Positions 9,400 to 20,546 of a stretch of 64,000 bases of DNA are shown here, piece by piece. Location: assembly GCA_965198565.1 (NCBI GenBank), contig OZ240665.1, positions 2,542,001-2,606,000 on the forward strand, written 5' to 3'. The stretch comes from LMUY01 sp965198565. GTDB lineage: Bacteria > Pseudomonadota > Alphaproteobacteria > Acetobacterales > Acetobacteraceae. Below the pieces are notes generated by a model. The model worked only from the letters and a program-made list of their open reading frames with translations. It did no database searches and was not told the DNA's origin. Within the stretch, counting starts at the first letter, position 1; each line of letters begins with the position of its first letter. Made by a program: the position numbers and the translations under genes.

Positions 9400-10404
9400 T
9401 CAGGCGGCCCGGCGCTGCTCGGAAAGGGACGCGTGGACGCTGGCGACGATCTCGTAGGACCGCAGGCGTGCCTGGTCGTCATGGATGGCGGCGGCGATCA
9501 TCAGCTCGTCCGGCTGATGCTCACCGATCAGGCGGGCGAGGCCGTTCCGGACGGTCTCGGCGCTGCCGACGACGGAGCAGGCCAGCATGCGGGAGGCCTG
9601 CATCTTTTCCATCGGGGTCCAGTAGGTTTCGATGTCGTCGATCGGGGCGGGGAGCTTGCCGCGGGCGTTGCGGAAGATGTTGGTGAAGCTCATCTGCATG
9701 CTGGTGAACAGCCGGCGCGCTTCGGCGTCGGTGTCGGCCGCGATCACGTTGACGCCGATCATCGCATGGGGGTGCGGGATCTCGCCCGGCTGGAAGCCCT
9801 GCCGATAGGCCTGCAGCGCATCGGGGAGCGCGTCGGGCGCAAAGTGCGACGCGAACGCGTAGGGCAGCCCGAAATGGGCGGCGAGTTGCGCGCCAAACGT
9901 GCTCGAGCCAAGGATCCACAATGGCACCTTGGTGCCTGCACCGGGAACCGCGCGGATGGACTGGTCGGGGCTGGGATCGTCGAGCAGGGCGTGCAGCTCG
10001 ATGACGTCTTGCGGAAAGCGTTCGGACGCCGCCGGGTCCCTGCGCAAGGCCTGCCAGGTGCGCTGATCGGTGCCAGGCGCGCGGCCGAGGCCCAGGTCGA
10101 TCCGGTTTGGATAGAGCTCAGCCAGCGTGCCGAACTGCTCTGCGATGACCAGGGGTGAATGGTTTGGCAGCATCACGCCGCCGGCGCCGACGCGGATGCT
10201 GCTCGTGCCCTCGGCGACGAAGCCGAGCGCCACGGCCGTTGCAGCGCTTGCGATCCCGGTCATGTTGTGGTGCTCGGCCATCCAATAGCGCTGGTAGCCG
10301 GCCCGCTCGGCCGTTTGTGCCAGGGCACGCGCCCGATGCAGCGCATCGCGCGCGGTGCGGCCTTCGGGAATGGGAGCCAAATCGAGCACGGAGATCTTTG
10401 TCAT
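9400..10404 (-). CDS. LLM-class flavin-dependent oxidoreductase (luciferase-like)
   Basis: TIM-barrel flavin oxidoreductase of the bacterial luciferase-like superfamily, 334 residues. Typical stretches are RYWMAEHHNM near residue 45, SIRVGAGGVMLPNHSPLVIAE, and LGLGRAPGTD, matching the group annotated as MsnO8-type or LuxA-like oxidoreductases. FMN or F420 use cannot be told from sequence alone, but this subfamily usually uses FMN with a partner reductase. The ATG at 10404 is chosen; a GTG three codons upstream is also possible. Substrate unknown. Confidence 0.85.
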   Translation of the reverse strand: MTKISVLDLAPIPEGRTARDALHRARALAQTAERAGYQRYWMAEHHNMTGIASAATAVALGFVAEGTSSIRVGAGGVMLPNHSPLVIAEQFGTLAELYPNRIDLGLGRAPGTDQRTWQALRRDPAASERFPQDVIELHALLDDPSPDQSIRAVPGAGTKVPLWILGSSTFGAQLAAHFGLPYAFASHFAPDALPDALQAYRQGFQPGEIPHPHAMIGVNVIAADTDAEARRLFTSMQMSFTNIFRNARGKLPAPIDDIETYWTPMEKMQASRMLACSVVGSAETVRNGLARLIGEHQPDELMIAAAIHDDQARLRSYEIVASVHASLSEQRRAA

Positions 10405-10582
10405 GCCAGGCACGTCGGGTGGCGCGGCCTTCGATGCAAGTGGGATCGGGCCGCAGACCGGCCCAAACGCACGCGGGCCGGCCGGAAGACAGCTAACGAT
10501 AATCTTGTCAGCCGTCTTCCCTCAGCCCCTTACGCGCTTTGTCTGGTCTGAGGCACCGCAGACCCGATTGCTCGGTCTCGGA

Positions 10583-13500
10583 TCACTGGTAGGTGCCGCT
10601 ATAATTGTGGAACGTCGCCGTCGTCCCGGTTCCGAGCGATGGGGAGAGTGGGGTGTTGGCGCCTGGAGCGCAGATGGCAATCATGTTCGCGCCGCCGTTG
10701 TGGATCGTCTCGCTTGCCCCGTTCGGGATGAGAGCAAGGATAGCGACACCATTTGCCGGCACGGTGCTGAATGAACTGAGTTGAGACGCGATCTGGTAAC
10801 CGCCCGCGCATCCGCCCGCTGTCGTCGGGGTTGTCGCGGTCAAGCCGGTTGCTGAACCGGGGGCTCCGCCTTGCGCCGTGGGCGTCAGCATGATTGTTGC
10901 GGTAGCGCCTCCACTAGCGCCCGAAATAGCAAACCCGATTGAACCCTGGCCAGTGATAACCGGGATTATGCCCGGCGATGACGCACCGCCATTGTTCGTT
11001 GCGGCGACCGTGCTGCTCGCGCTGATCGGCGTGTTGCTTACATTGAGCACGTTTTGCACGACGCCAGATACTTGGATGGCGCATTGTTCATAGCTGTTAC
11101 CGGCACATGGTGCCACTGTCAGGCCCGCCACTGCCGCGCCGTCGGTATACCCAGCGACAAAGAGGCCGCTATCGACATACTTGACCGGCTCACCGCTGGA
11201 AAGATTTTGTCCAAAGCCGGAGTAGACGCCGAAATAGCCTTGACCGAGGGGAGTCTGCCACGTGTTGGATGGATACTGCTGCGAGATCGGTCCGGCAAAG
11301 GCGGGTAGCTGGAGCGTTCCACCGGTTATCAAGCCTGGGTCGTTGACAATCATATTGCCGCCACCGCCGCTGCTCTCAAAGATGCCGTCGGTAACCTGGT
11401 TCGAACCAGGGATCGGATTGAACGCAGCCCCCATTGTCGTTCCGATGAGCGTGTTGCTGCCGAACGTTCCATTCAAGTTAGTTCCGGAGGCAGCGCCGTT
11501 GTAGAACACTGCTTTCGGCGATATCGCAGGGCTACCGCTGACGCCAACGTTCAGGATGGCTGTGCCAGGGCTACCAATGCCCGGAACCCCGCCGCCGATG
11601 ATACGGTTGTTGCCGAACGGGCGATTGTTGCTGTATTCGAATTCCTGGCCGATGTTTTCCATCCACATATTGACCAGGTCGCTGCCGCCCACGACTTCAG
11701 GAAAATCGACAGTCACGTTAGGCCAATCTGGCAGAGTATAGATGCTCCGCGGCGCGCCGCCTGAGTGCACCTCATAAAATCCAGCGCTGTCGATGGCAGC
11801 GCTGCCGCTGATGCAAACGCTTGCCGTCTGCCCGCCTCCAATGCCGCTGGCACTCCAGACCTGGTTGCCAATCGTGTCGTTGTATTCTCCCATATCCACG
11901 TCACAGGCATTGTTGGTGATGTTCATGTTGTCGACGAGCTGATGATCTTTTTGCTCCACCAGTCCTGAAGCATAGCCCTGAATGGTCAGGTGGTTGGCTC
12001 GGTCGAACTTGCCCATGCCGAGGCCGCGCATGTTGATGGATCGAGTTCCTTGCACGGAAGCACTGATCCCAGGCTGCTCGTTGACCAAGGAAAACTGTTC
12101 GTAAAGCGCCTCTGCCAACGGCTGATCCGTCCCTTGATACGATTCCACGATGGCAAACTTGTCCCAGCCGAGATCGAGCGTGGTGTGAATGCTGGTAAGG
12201 TTTGCGCCGGCGCCACGGACCACCGTGGTCGGCGTGTTGGTGTTGGTGTTGGTGACCAGCGCCGGGATAATGAGGGTGTGATTCAGTTCGTACTGCCCAG
12301 CCGGTGCAAAGCTCTCGCCGCCTTGGACGTGGCTGGTTGCGAGCGCCGTTGCCGTCTGGGCTGCAACGTAGTCGGTGCTCAGCGCTTCTAGTTGGCTGGG
12401 GCTCTCGGTGAATTGGAAGCTGGCGCCGGCCGCGCAGGCGCTGGCTGGCTGCGGTGATAGATTGATAAGCCCGGTTGGCAACATCTTGACGTCCTCGCGT
12501 CCCTCAAGTGTCCAGGTTACACCCCCATCGGTGAACTGCGTACCGACGTAGCTGCTGCTCCAGGGCAAACCAAATGAGCCTGGGTAGGTCGGGCCGCTTA
12601 CAGCGACAGAACTGCCGGGGACAATCGCCAGCGTGCCGGCCGGCAAAGCACCAGGACTGCTGGATAGTGTGAAGCTAGCGTTTCCGTTATACGAGGTGAT
12701 CGTGTAGGGGCCACCTGCGACCAGACCCGTCGAACCAGGCACCCAGAATTGGACACTGAGCGGGAGCGGTTGGTTGGAGAACACGCTTGCGTTATCGCCG
12801 GTAAACGCCGGAGAGGCAGATGCCACCACCATGGTCGTCCCGCTCACCGTGACATTGAGCGCTCCTTTGTTCAGCACGCTTGCCGGAAAGCCAGCAAGCG
12901 TCTGCGCCGCCGTGGCGGTCGCGGTCTTGCCATTTGTGATGCTCGTTGCCATCCAATGGCCGCCGTTGGCTGCAACCCGCGCGCCCATCGCATACGTCGC
13001 GCCGGCCATATAGTCCGTCTCGGCCGGAACGCTGCCATTGGCAGGCAAGAGCTCCTGCTGCCTTACTGGGATTGCCGCAACGCCCCAGGTCAGAGGATTA
13101 AGCAGGCTGCCCGTTACGGTCATCGCCGGATTCGGAGCGACAACTGTGTTGGCGGCAAGACAGTTCGCGCTGCTGGTGACCTGCATTCCTGGTGCAACGA
13201 GATAGTTCCGGTTTGATGGGTCGCTCCAAAGCGACATCAGTCCGTTCCAGCATGCGCCGCCGGTGTCGCAGGTGTGCCGGGTCGAAAAGAACAGCAGGCC
13301 ATTCCCTGCACTCCCCGTCAGGGAAACCGGCATGCTAAATTGCAGCCCGTATGCCGCATTCGTCGCCCACGACAGCGGCGTTGACCCGTCCGGTGCAACA
13401 TATGCTGACCATGCTGAAGGCGTCGTGCCGTAGGTTGTCCCTACGGGCGTGAGAGTGCCGTTTCCGCTCGCGCCGAAATCCTTCCAATTGAAAACGTCGG

Positions 13501-13693
13501 CGGCCCGGTTCCCTAAGGTCCGCGGCACCAGGCCTCCGGGAGGCGCTACGGGGAGAGCCGAGAAAAACTGGCTGGTTCCGGCTGTCGGAGCCGACGTTTG
13601 CGCTAAGGCGCTCAGTTCCATTCCTGGCGTTGGCACGAATTGCGCCGCAAGCAGGAGAAGGGAGAATTCGTTTAGACCGATGCACTTCCGCAC
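10583..13693 (-). CDS. Large secreted protein, probable right-handed beta-helix (pectate-lyase-like)
   Basis: 1036 residues with a signal-like N-terminus (hydrophobic residues 10-20, likely cut after about residue 32). Residues 66-79 (DVFNWKDFGASGNG) resemble the entry motif of pectate-lyase-3, GH28 and phage tailspike beta-helices. Later parts rich in Gly, Asn, Ser and Thr, with FAPAGQYELNHTLIIP and VVRGAGANLTS, fit stacked coils. No catalytic residues can be named. GTG at 13693 has GAGAGG upstream. Base composition is lower than the surroundings (30 of 60 G+C at 11941-12000), suggesting acquisition, possibly with the adjacent tRNA-Arg as neighbourhood. It could be a polysaccharide-binding or -cleaving exoprotein or an adhesin. 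Confidence 0.7.
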   Translation of the reverse strand: MRKCIGLNEFSLLLLAAQFVPTPGMELSALAQTSAPTAGTSQFFSALPVAPPGGLVPRTLGNRAADVFNWKDFGASGNGTLTPVGTTYGTTPSAWSAYVAPDGSTPLSWATNAAYGLQFSMPVSLTGSAGNGLLFFSTRHTCDTGGACWNGLMSLWSDPSNRNYLVAPGMQVTSSANCLAANTVVAPNPAMTVTGSLLNPLTWGVAAIPVRQQELLPANGSVPAETDYMAGATYAMGARVAANGGHWMATSITNGKTATATAAQTLAGFPASVLNKGALNVTVSGTTMVVASASPAFTGDNASVFSNQPLPLSVQFWVPGSTGLVAGGPYTITSYNGNASFTLSSSPGALPAGTLAIVPGSSVAVSGPTYPGSFGLPWSSSYVGTQFTDGGVTWTLEGREDVKMLPTGLINLSPQPASACAAGASFQFTESPSQLEALSTDYVAAQTATALATSHVQGGESFAPAGQYELNHTLIIPALVTNTNTNTPTTVVRGAGANLTSIHTTLDLGWDKFAIVESYQGTDQPLAEALYEQFSLVNEQPGISASVQGTRSINMRGLGMGKFDRANHLTIQGYASGLVEQKDHQLVDNMNITNNACDVDMGEYNDTIGNQVWSASGIGGGQTASVCISGSAAIDSAGFYEVHSGGAPRSIYTLPDWPNVTVDFPEVVGGSDLVNMWMENIGQEFEYSNNRPFGNNRIIGGGVPGIGSPGTAILNVGVSGSPAISPKAVFYNGAASGTNLNGTFGSNTLIGTTMGAAFNPIPGSNQVTDGIFESSGGGGNMIVNDPGLITGGTLQLPAFAGPISQQYPSNTWQTPLGQGYFGVYSGFGQNLSSGEPVKYVDSGLFVAGYTDGAAVAGLTVAPCAGNSYEQCAIQVSGVVQNVLNVSNTPISASSTVAATNNGGASSPGIIPVITGQGSIGFAISGASGGATATIMLTPTAQGGAPGSATGLTATTPTTAGGCAGGYQIASQLSSFSTVPANGVAILALIPNGASETIHNGGANMIAICAPGANTPLSPSLGTGTTATFHNYSGTYQ

Positions 13694-13704
13694 GGCTTAC
13701 CTCT

Positions 13705-13740
13705 CATACTTAGGTCAATAGTCCTAAGTAGGAAAGTATG
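13705..13740. promoter_or_regulatory. Nested inverted repeats upstream of the secreted beta-helix gene
   Basis: ACTTAGG (13708-13714) and CCTAAGT (13723-13729) form a 7-bp inverted repeat with an 8-base spacer. A second pair, CATACTT (13705-13711) and AAGTATG (13734-13740), encloses it. They lie 12 to 47 bases upstream of the GTG start, a fit for an operator, but no cognate regulator is visible. Confidence 0.4.
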
Positions 13741-13962
13741 CCGGTGCATGCAGCGTCCGCAAGATAATGACTGCGAGCCACGATGCCATGACGAAAGGTT
13801 TACCGAGGAGGCGGGTGGACTGTCGCTCACAGCAGACGTGGTGGTGCAGTCGGCTTACTGGTGACGTGATAGCGGCCGGCGTTCAAGGCGGGAGGCAGCT
13901 CAACCGTAAACCGAGCTTACGCGCCTGTTGCACCGGATCCTGACCCGTTCAAGCATAATGGC

Positions 13963-14039
13963 TGGCGGACCCGACACGATTCGAACGTGCGACCTTCGCC
14001 TTCGGAGGGCGACGCTCTATCCAGCTGAGCTACGGGTCC
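13963..14039 (-). tRNA. tRNA-Arg(CCG)
   Basis: 77 bases with a complete cloverleaf: acceptor GGACCCG/CGGGTCC, D arm GCTC/GAGC, anticodon stem TCGCC/GGCGA with loop CTCCGAA (anticodon CCG), T loop TTCGAAT and an encoded CCA end. It reads CGG Arg codons. Confidence 0.97.
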
Positions 14040-14061
14040 CGCACCAGCGTCATAGCCCAGA

Positions 14062-15096
14062 CTAGAACTCGAAGCCACCCCCAGGATTGTACCGGGTGGC
14101 CCAGGCAGCCGCCGCAATGTCCGCGCCCGACGGCAACAAAGCGTCGGGGTGGCGCATCCAACTGATCACGTCGTTGATCACGTCCTGGCGGTCCAGGTCG
14201 CGCATCAGCAGGTGGTAGCCGTTCGGGTAAAGGGCGCGCCGGGTCGTCGGCGGCAGATGGGCCCAGGCGACCGCCATCGCGCCGGGCGGCACCAAGTCGT
14301 CATGGCCGCCATAGGCCAGGAACGAGCGGCCGGTGACGTGCGGGGCCGCCGCCTGGGCGCTGTCCATCAGGTTCACCAGGCCGGCCAGGCTGGACACCTT
14401 GGTGCGGCGCAGGGTCAGCGGGTCCTTGGCGAGGGCGATCAGGGCGCTGCGGTTATCGCTGGCCGTCACCCGCACCGGCACGTCGCCACCGGTGATGTGG
14501 TAGCCCGGCGCCACGCCGTCCGCCACCCAGAGCGCGCCCGCCAGCACCGGGCCCTGCTCGGCGCGGCCCCACACGGCGGGAGCCAGCATGATGGTGCCGG
14601 CAATGGCGGGGTGGTCGGGCCGGGCGGCCAAGTCCATCGCGACGGCGCCGCCCATGCTCTCCCCCATCACGTAGACCGGGGTGCCGGGATAGCGGGCGAT
14701 CAGGGTCTGCGCCATGGTGCTGGCGTCGTCGACCAGCGCGGTGACGCCGGGCCACGAGCCGCGCGACGCCGTGTCGCCAAAGCCGCGCTGGTCGGGCGCG
14801 TAGATCGCAATGCCGGCGGCGTTGAAGCTCGGTGCGTCCAGCGCCCACTGGTCGCGGCTGTCGTCGAAGCCGTGCAGCGCCAGGATCACGGCGTTGGGCG
14901 GCCCGGCGGGGAGCCACATCCGCGCGGGAAGCACGGTGCCGTCCGGCATGGTGAAGGAGCTGTCGGCCGCCGGATGGGTGGCCAACGGCTCGCCGGTGAC
15001 GCCGTAGGGCGGCAGCCGCGATGCGGTGCAGCCGCCCAAGCAGGCGCTTATGGCCAAGGCGACGACGGCGAGCAGGGCGCGGGTGGTTGAACTCAT
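14062..15096 (-). CDS. Alpha/beta hydrolase lipoprotein (monoacylglycerol lipase-like)
   Basis: Serine hydrolase of the alpha/beta fold, 344 residues, exported as a lipoprotein: the N-terminus ends in the lipobox LGGC at about residues 20-23. The nucleophile elbow is GESMGG, the acid probably Asp in YGGHDDLVPPG and the His in NGYHLL; HGFDD gives the oxyanion region. The order and spacing match lysophospholipase/monoacylglycerol lipase-type hydrolases (PldB-like). The ATG at 15096 is chosen because the lipoprotein signal begins there; an ATG at 15114 is possible. Substrate is inferred from fold only. Confidence 0.85.
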   Translation of the reverse strand: MSSTTRALLAVVALAISACLGGCTASRLPPYGVTGEPLATHPAADSSFTMPDGTVLPARMWLPAGPPNAVILALHGFDDSRDQWALDAPSFNAAGIAIYAPDQRGFGDTASRGSWPGVTALVDDASTMAQTLIARYPGTPVYVMGESMGGAVAMDLAARPDHPAIAGTIMLAPAVWGRAEQGPVLAGALWVADGVAPGYHITGGDVPVRVTASDNRSALIALAKDPLTLRRTKVSSLAGLVNLMDSAQAAAPHVTGRSFLAYGGHDDLVPPGAMAVAWAHLPPTTRRALYPNGYHLLMRDLDRQDVINDVISWMRHPDALLPSGADIAAAAWATRYNPGGGFEF

Positions 15097-15147
15097 GGCC
15101 AGGCAAGCTATCATCCCTGCGCACTCCCCACCAGTGAAGAGGTTGAC

Positions 15148-15362
15148 ATGCCGTTCGGTGCAAGCACGCCCGTGACACCGCTCGGCGTTCCCGCTGGCGA
15201 GCACGAGACGATCTATGTGGACGAGCGCGTGGTCGCCTGCGACGGCGGCACCGCGGGCGGCGGCCACCCCCGGGTGTGGCTGCGCATCGTGCATGAGCAG
15301 ACCTTTTGCCCCTATTGTTCGCGCGTGTTCGTGCTGAACCCGGGGGCGGGCGGCGACGAGCA

Positions 15363-15366
<4 letters not shown>
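15148..15366 (+). CDS. Zinc-finger CHCC protein (NDUFS6-like)
   Basis: 72 residues. The zf-CHCC domain is complete: Cys31, His40, Cys54 and Cys57 (VACDGGTAGGGHP then TFCPYC). Bacterial members resemble the zinc-binding part of complex I subunit NDUFS6. The stop overlaps the TTG proposed as the polA start (ATTGA), so the two are likely translated together, although their functions are not obviously linked. ATG at 15148 has AGAGG upstream. Confidence 0.88.
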
Positions 15367-18110
<2,744 letters not shown>

Positions 18111-18140
18111 GGCCGCGGTTAGGGGCCTCCTAACAACGCT

Positions 18141-18174
18141 CCCTCTCCCTCTGGGAGAGGGCCGGGGTGAGGGC
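18141..18174 (+). repeat. Palindromic repeat copy after polA
   Basis: CCCTCTCCC-TCTG-GGAGAGGG core followed by the GGGGTGAGGG tail, 30 bases after the polA stop. May act as a transcript end, but there is no T-tract. Confidence 0.85.
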
Positions 18175-18238
18175 GCCACGCACACTGTATCACCCTAAGG
18201 CCGATCCTAAGCTTGCGACCATGCCCGGCACTGCGTTA

Positions 18239-18341
18239 GAGCATCACCGGATCAGGTGTGGTCACCTGACCGGTAAAGATGCTCGCCAAAACAAAAGCTA
18301 GACCACGATCGGCGATTCTATCTGAGCCGGTCATGGTCTAG
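18239..18341. repeat. Two-hairpin extragenic element upstream of the effector gene
   Basis: First hairpin 18239-18284: GAGCATC/GATGCTC outer arms, CCGG/CCGG, then TCAGGTG/CACCTGA around a TGGT loop. Second hairpin 18298-18341: CTAGACCA/TGGTCTAG with partial inner pairing. The joint AAAACAAAAG is AT-rich. The arrangement resembles dispersed extragenic elements of alphaproteobacteria, but only one copy is in the window, so the family is a guess. Confidence 0.5.
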
Positions 18342-18372
18342 TCACCGAACGCACTGCCCGCAGGAGCCGCAC

Positions 18373-19362
18373 ATGGCGGACGAACCCCGGTATTCCGACG
18401 AAATCCGCATCCCGATCACCGTGACGCTGCCATGGTCCGGCAGGCTGACGCCCAATGGCGATTTCTGGCCGATCGACATCAAGGGCCGCGAGTGGCCGAG
18501 CAACAATCGCGGCGAGCCCGAGTTCCCGATCGACCTGCTTCCGGTGGGATTTGCCCCAGGAACCAGCCACATCTACCAAAACGGCGATGGCCGCCGCGTG
18601 CCGGAGCAGTTCGCGGCGATGGACCGTGCCATGTTTGCCGAGGCTGCCCGGGCGCGCCGCGCCACGGGTGCGATCCAGCAGGTGGCGGACCCGGAGCCGT
18701 CTGACCCTGGCATCCACCAGCCGGCAGCCTCGCAGGCCGACGCCCCGGAGCCCACCGCCAAACTCCCAGAAGCCGACCAGCCCGCTTTAACTGACCCGGC
18801 GGCCGAGCCCACGCCAGCATCGCCCACGTCAGCAATCGCCGCGGAACCGGAGCACGGCTCGGTGTGGACCTGGCTGCATCGCCACGGCCTGGCCGAGACC
18901 CGGCACGAGCAGGCCGACGATTTGCGCCGCTTCATCAAGGCGAGCGGCGGGCTGCTGTCGGCAGAAGGCGAGCCGGTCGACGTGGACGCGATGTCTGACG
19001 ACGACCTGCTGGCGCTGGACCGCGACAAGCGCCAGCCGGTCATGCCGTTCTTTCCGGGCGTCGCAAAACCGCCTTCGACGCCATGGGGCCATAAAGGGAC
19101 CCGAGCTTATAGACAAGCTTTGGAAGAGTTGAGACAACCTGGGACACACGAGACGCTGAACGGTCGCGTTCCAACGCAGCAAGAGGCGGAAGACATGATT
19201 GCTGAAATTGATGGTATCGTAGATCGTATCGAGGACGGGCATCCTCCTCCGTCCAAGAGTAGCCATGATAAGCCCCACATCAACTATCGAACTGAACCGA
19301 ACCAGAGGGAAAAGCGTGAGAAGGCTACAGTTTACATACAGAAGCTGATCAAGCCAAAATGA
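18373..19362 (+). CDS. Putative polymorphic toxin/effector with C-terminal toxic tip
   Basis: 329 residues, no signal peptide. I do not recognise a named family. N-terminal domain (1-100) has aromatic/Gly features (LPWSGRLTPNGDFWPIDIKG); residues 101-158 form a Pro/Ala/Glu linker; 160-235 a second helical domain; 236-329 the tip. The tip carries GHPPPSKSSHDKPHIN (289-304), whose His290, His298 and His302 recur in the orphan tip at 20344. G+C falls from 41 of 60 bases at 18961-19020 to 25 of 60 at 19321-19380, as when a toxin tip is swapped. The stop overlaps the next start (ATGA). Toxicity and a nuclease-like activity are inference from architecture. Confidence 0.6.
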   Translation: MADEPRYSDEIRIPITVTLPWSGRLTPNGDFWPIDIKGREWPSNNRGEPEFPIDLLPVGFAPGTSHIYQNGDGRRVPEQFAAMDRAMFAEAARARRATGAIQQVADPEPSDPGIHQPAASQADAPEPTAKLPEADQPALTDPAAEPTPASPTSAIAAEPEHGSVWTWLHRHGLAETRHEQADDLRRFIKASGGLLSAEGEPVDVDAMSDDDLLALDRDKRQPVMPFFPGVAKPPSTPWGHKGTRAYRQALEELRQPGTHETLNGRVPTQQEAEDMIAEIDGIVDRIEDGHPPPSKSSHDKPHINYRTEPNQREKREKATVYIQKLIKPK

Positions 19363-20159
19363 TTGAAACCTGGTTGGCTGAACTGACGACCATTATAGCC
19401 AAGCTCCGGCCACACGAGAACGGGGCTGGCATAGGCCGTGACATGTTTGAGGCCGCCGACGATTGGCGCATTCTCGGTGAGTACATGCTGGAAGCTCATC
19501 CGTCAGAGGACTTGAGCGGGATCATGGAGAGCGAACGTGAGTCTCATGCAGGTCTGCAGAGCTACTGGGGTGACGCCCTGCTGGCCGACCCGGACTATGG
19601 CAAGATCTTGGATCTTGGCGCGAAGCTGATCGCCGAATGCAGCAAGCGCGAGTACCATCCAGACGGTTACTTGGGCAGCAAACGAACTGTCCGGGAAGCG
19701 TTTGCTTTCTTGATCTCGGACTACGGCATGCATACCAGCGAGGATGAGCCATTCAATTATGTGTCGCCCCACTTGCTCGTCCAGCTGCGCTTTCCGGGCG
19801 GTCGCGATCGTTTTGTGCTGACCCATTTGGAGGGCACACAACAGACCTACTGGCATGAAGACGTCCTCTTCATGGCTGGTCAACCCTTCAGTTCACTGGA
19901 GCAACCCGCGGAAAAGGTCAGCACGGAAGCCGAGATGCAAGCCTGGTTCACCAGGTCTGCCGACATGCTACGCCAATACGCGGCAGACCTGCTCGCCAAC
20001 AAGCCGGGCGCGTTCGGGCGCTTGGCGGCGGCGCAGGCCGAACGTGAAAGCAACATCATCGCCGAAGCCGAGCGCCTCTGGCAACTGGACCACCCGGGCG
20101 AAGTCGTGCCGAAGTGGACGCCCGAGCACGGCTGGATCCCGCCGCAAGACAGCGAGTAA
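19359..20159 (+). CDS. Putative immunity protein 1
   Basis: 266 residues, soluble, acidic and rich in Trp/Tyr; family not recognised. It overlaps the effector stop by four bases, the usual toxin-then-immunity arrangement. Family landmarks shared with the genes at 20547 and 21437: an AADDW stretch near residue 33, REYHPDGYLGS with REAFAFLISDYG in the middle, and QAWFTRSADMLRQYAADLL followed by NKPGAFGRLAAAQAER near the C-terminus. The C-terminal HPGEVVPKWTPEHGW is also shared. Residues about 36-229 are nearly identical to immunity protein 3. Immunity function is inferred from context. Confidence 0.6.
   Translation: MIETWLAELTTIIAKLRPHENGAGIGRDMFEAADDWRILGEYMLEAHPSEDLSGIMESERESHAGLQSYWGDALLADPDYGKILDLGAKLIAECSKREYHPDGYLGSKRTVREAFAFLISDYGMHTSEDEPFNYVSPHLLVQLRFPGGRDRFVLTHLEGTQQTYWHEDVLFMAGQPFSSLEQPAEKVSTEAEMQAWFTRSADMLRQYAADLLANKPGAFGRLAAAQAERESNIIAEAERLWQLDHPGEVVPKWTPEHGWIPPQDSE
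19464..20044 (+). repeat. 581-bp duplicated segment, copy 1
   Basis: Matches 21554-22134 with a constant offset of 2090. Reading the two by eye I find only two differences (19500/21590 and 20017/22107). It covers most of putative immunity gene 1. Confidence 0.9.
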
Positions 20160-20196
20160 CCATCCAGCCGGTGACAGCCCATTGCACTGGCTTCCC

Positions 20197-20241
20197 GGCG
20201 TGTTCGAGCGTTTGGCGGCGGCGCAGACCGAACGCGGACGC
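20197..20241 (+). pseudogene. Remnant of an immunity-gene 3' end
   Basis: Encodes GVFERLAAAQTERGRQA, matching the conserved NKPGAFERLAAAQAER region of the neighbouring putative immunity genes, with no gene body around it. The short stretch before it (CCATCCAGCCGGTGACA) also recurs after immunity gene 2 near 21373. This looks like debris from recombination within the array. Confidence 0.6.
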
Positions 20242-20343
20242 CAAGCCCGGTTGGGTGGACGAGCCGAACCTCGAGTGATCACAACACCTGCCTCTCTCGA
20301 GTATCCTGCGCGGCGGCGGGCTCTCTTCGGCTGAAGCGGCAAG

Positions 20344-20544
20344 ATGCTGGAAAAGATCGGCGTGAAAAATTATCGTGTGGAGGAGGGACACCATCCTGGA
20401 ACGGTGAGCAGCCACAGCAAACCTCATATCAACGACGTAATTCCCGGCGACAAGCTGACTGAGCAACAAAAAGCGATCCTGGCGACTGAGAGAAATACCA
20501 TTCGTGATCAAAAGGGAACCGTGATTGTGCAACCGTGGAAGTAG
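20344..20544 (+). CDS. Orphan toxin tip
   Basis: 66 residues with no N-terminal delivery part. GHHPGTVSSHSKPHIN (15-30) aligns without gaps to GHPPPSKSSHDKPHIN of the full effector, with 11 of 16 identical including the three His. The C-terminal half differs (EQQKAILATERNTIRDQKG). It is AT-richer than the chromosome (29 of 60 G+C at 20341-20400). The stop lies two bases before immunity gene 2. Polymorphic toxin loci often keep such displaced tips as a reservoir for recombination into the full-length gene. Whether it is translated alone is unknown; no strong ribosome site precedes the ATG. Confidence 0.5.
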   Translation: MLEKIGVKNYRVEEGHHPGTVSSHSKPHINDVIPGDKLTEQQKAILATERNTIRDQKGTVIVQPWK

Positions 20545-20546
20545 AG

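Noticed and set aside
13963..14039. tRNA-Arg as an integration site for the neighbouring low-GC gene
   Set aside because: I looked for a second copy of the tRNA 3' end (TTCGAATCGTGTCGGG) on the far side and saw none, and there is no integrase.
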